From contig NC_066595.1 in the NCBI RefSeq assembly GCF_905475345.1, positions 1,311,001 through 1,375,000 of the forward strand: a stretch of DNA of 64,000 nt, given 5' to 3'. Below, piece by piece: positions 62,220-64,000 of this stretch. The stretch is from Vespula vulgaris. Taxonomy: Eukaryota; Arthropoda; Insecta; Hymenoptera; Vespidae. The notes beneath the pieces were generated by a model. It was not told the origin of the DNA, did not search any database, and saw nothing but the letters and a program-made list of their open reading frames with translations. Numbering within the stretch: the stretch's first letter is position 1; each line of letters starts with the position of its first letter. Position numbers and translations under genes: made by a program.

Positions 62220-64000
62220 TTACGTGTTTGATGCTGCATTTAATGCAGTATTATGTGTCTGTTTTCGGTAATGCAAAGCTTCTTGATAGGCTTTTTTTAC
62301 CGCTTTCCTATCAGCAGGTTTACGTGATTCTATTAATTTAGATTCATCTAATTCTTGGGAAACACCCAATTTTTCTAGTTTTTCACCTGGTAACCATTGC
62401 CTGTATTAAAATGAAAAATATACAAATAATGATGTTGATGAAAGTAAATAAATTATATTATTAAGTTTTTTTTTACCATGTACGTTTCGTGTCGAAGAAA
62501 AGAACAAGGAAAACTGGTTCTTTGTAATTATTAGCTAATACCAATACATCATCAGGAGGAGCTGGAATAGGCACACCTTTATGTATTGTACCACGAGGTG
62601 TATTAGGATCTATAATCAGTGCTGGATACCAAGGATATCCACGACATTTAGCCCATACAAGCTGTAAAGCTTCTAAAGTATTTCCATTACTATTTCCTGT
62701 TTTTTCGTTACTTTCTTTATTGCTTTCATGCGTATTTAATCTCTGTTTTTCTTCTTCTGGATCTGGTGTGGCAGATCTGCTTGTTGAACAACTACTACAA
62801 CTTGATGATTGGCTTTCTCCTTCACCAGCATCACTATCCATTGTACCGCTTCTGTAAATTTAATTAATTTTTTGTAGAGAAATTTAGTTAAAAAATATAT
62901 AGTATATTAATTTCTGCATATCTTTTCATACATATAATTCATATAAAATTACTTACCTATAGACTTTGAAACTGTCGCTTTGTTTCTTCTGATTATTTTC
63001 TGGGAGAAACATTTGTCCACTTCTGCTAGCACGAGCTTTAGCTTTACGGGTAAACAATACAGCTGTTCTACGATTGACACCACCAGCACCAACTTCTTTT
63101 TCTCCTGTATTTAATTCTGTTTCATTGCGATTACGATTAGATCTTTCTCTTTTTCTAGATTTCGAAGCACTTTGCTCTGTTTGACAAAGAGTATTAAGTT
63201 CTGGATAATCTTTACAAGCTTGTTCTATAAGCAAACCACCTTGCTCTTTCATTTTCAATCCTGCTCTGTAAAACATGGTATCCTTACGATTATAAGCCAA
63301 ACAGTTATTGACCATTAAATTGAAATCTGTTTCAAAAGCTCCAATAGTGTCATATTCCTGCTTTTCGATTTTATTCTATAATGTATAAAAGCAATTGTTA
63401 ACAAATGTATGCGTGTGTATATATATATAATTATAAAATTACCTGCATAGTAGAAAGATCCATTGGATGTGAAACTATATCAAGATAATCAGGAACCTCT
63501 TTAATATTAACTGGTTGACCAAATACATCATTGACATCTCTTAATTTAATAGCTTCTAATAATGTAAGCAAAATACTTTCTAAAGGTCGTAATTCAAACC
63601 ATAAACACTTTTCTTTCCTATAATATCCATATATTATTTTAAACGATATTGTTAAATCGAAAGGTATTCTTAAGAAAATACCTGCACAATATATATAAAA
63701 AATACCTACACTTTGAATAATTCTTTCTTCAGCTTTTCTCGTTTCCGTACTAATTCACATAGCAATCGAGCACGCTCTAAATCTTGTCGTAAACATTGCC
63801 AGTACTTAAGTTGACGATAAAGTTCTCCGCGTAATTCACTATCTGGAGATGGTGAGCAATTACCTCCTAATGGAGGAGGTCTTGATTGTGGATGTGAACT
63901 TTGCAATCTTCTAAGAAGAGGGACACCATTTCTATATTGACGTTTCAGAGTCCAGTATGCTATAAGACGTTGTATCAATTGACTTCTCTTTGGCAGACCT
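62220..64000 (-). CDS. Br140: BRPF/Br140 bromodomain-PWWP protein, C-terminal part (cut by window edge)
   Basis: BRPF proteins scaffold MOZ/MORF (fly Enok) histone acetyltransferase complexes. Five exons are in view: 63710-64000 (continues outside), 63443-63617, 62957-63375, 62477-62851 and 62220-62400. The first gives PKRSQLIQRLIAYWTLKRQYRNGVPLLRRLQ, the conserved segment ahead of the bromodomain. The bromodomain follows (VNIKEVPDYLDIVSHPMDLSTM, FETDFNLMVNNCLAYNRKDTMFYRAGLKM) with its acetyl-lysine Asn in AYN. After a basic Ser-rich linker including the family block VNRRTAVLFTRKAKA come an acidic Ser tract and the PWWP domain (LVWAKCRGYPWYPALIIDP ... FLVLFFDTKRTWQWLP), here GYPWYP in place of PWWP. 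The exon after 63710 uses donor AAAGT|GTAGGT; reading past it meets an in-frame TAG. The PHD/zinc-knuckle half is outside the window. Confidence 0.92.

Overview
The window is nuclear DNA of an animal, most likely an insect. Genes are split by short AT-rich introns with GT..AG ends, the intergenic DNA is strongly AT-rich with many TA, GA and CA microsatellites, and every recognisable protein is a conserved metazoan housekeeping or regulatory protein. The protein sequences and base composition suggest a hymenopteran, probably a bee, but the species is inference. Exon boundaries were assigned by hand from splice signals, reading-frame continuity and family alignment from memory; no search was run.

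Layout, left to right: 1-2174 (-) start of a GANP/Xmas-2 mRNA-export scaffold, cut by the window edge; 2729-3552 (+) proteasome assembly chaperone 2; 3917-4499 (-) translocon-associated protein delta (SSR4); 5768-8179 (+) a CUPID-domain cytohesin adaptor (stepping-stone type); a 5 kb gene-free stretch that holds a piggyBac-like MITE at 12368-12716; 13143-15557 (-) makorin E3 ligase; 17616-23390 (+) a ZMYM/Woc protein with eight MYM fingers and a Crypton-derived recombinase-like C-terminus; 24430-25733 (-) mitochondrial ribosomal protein L19; 26193-26929 (+) ribosomal protein L35; 27259-31661 (-) the golgin GM130; 32508-34174 (+) the mitochondrial carrier SLC25A39/40; 37175-39273 (-) Rab11; 44092-44988 (-) an A20/AN1 zinc-finger protein with a uORF; 45.2-51.5 kb, long noncoding and locally CpG/GA-rich; 51583-58062 (+) TFIID subunit TAF1; 58528-59964 (+) an unrecognised all-helical protein; 60406-61948 (+) beta-ureidopropionase; 62220-64000 (-) the C-terminal part of a BRPF/Br140 bromodomain-PWWP protein, cut by the right edge.

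The genes do not form a pathway. They form a compact housekeeping cluster with several head-to-head pairs (GANP/PSMG2, mRpL19/RpL35, GM130/SLC25A39) and tail-to-tail pairs (RpL35/GM130, UPB1/BRPF). Themes that recur are chromatin and transcription (Woc, TAF1, BRPF), membrane traffic (SSR4, GM130, Rab11), ubiquitin and proteasome (PSMG2, makorin, A20/AN1) and mitochondria (mRpL19, SLC25A39). I saw no tRNA, rRNA, CRISPR array or intact autonomous transposon. The most notable items are the MITE, the domesticated Crypton domain, the unknown gene behind TAF1, a probable GC-AG intron in GM130 and the uORF of the A20/AN1 gene.
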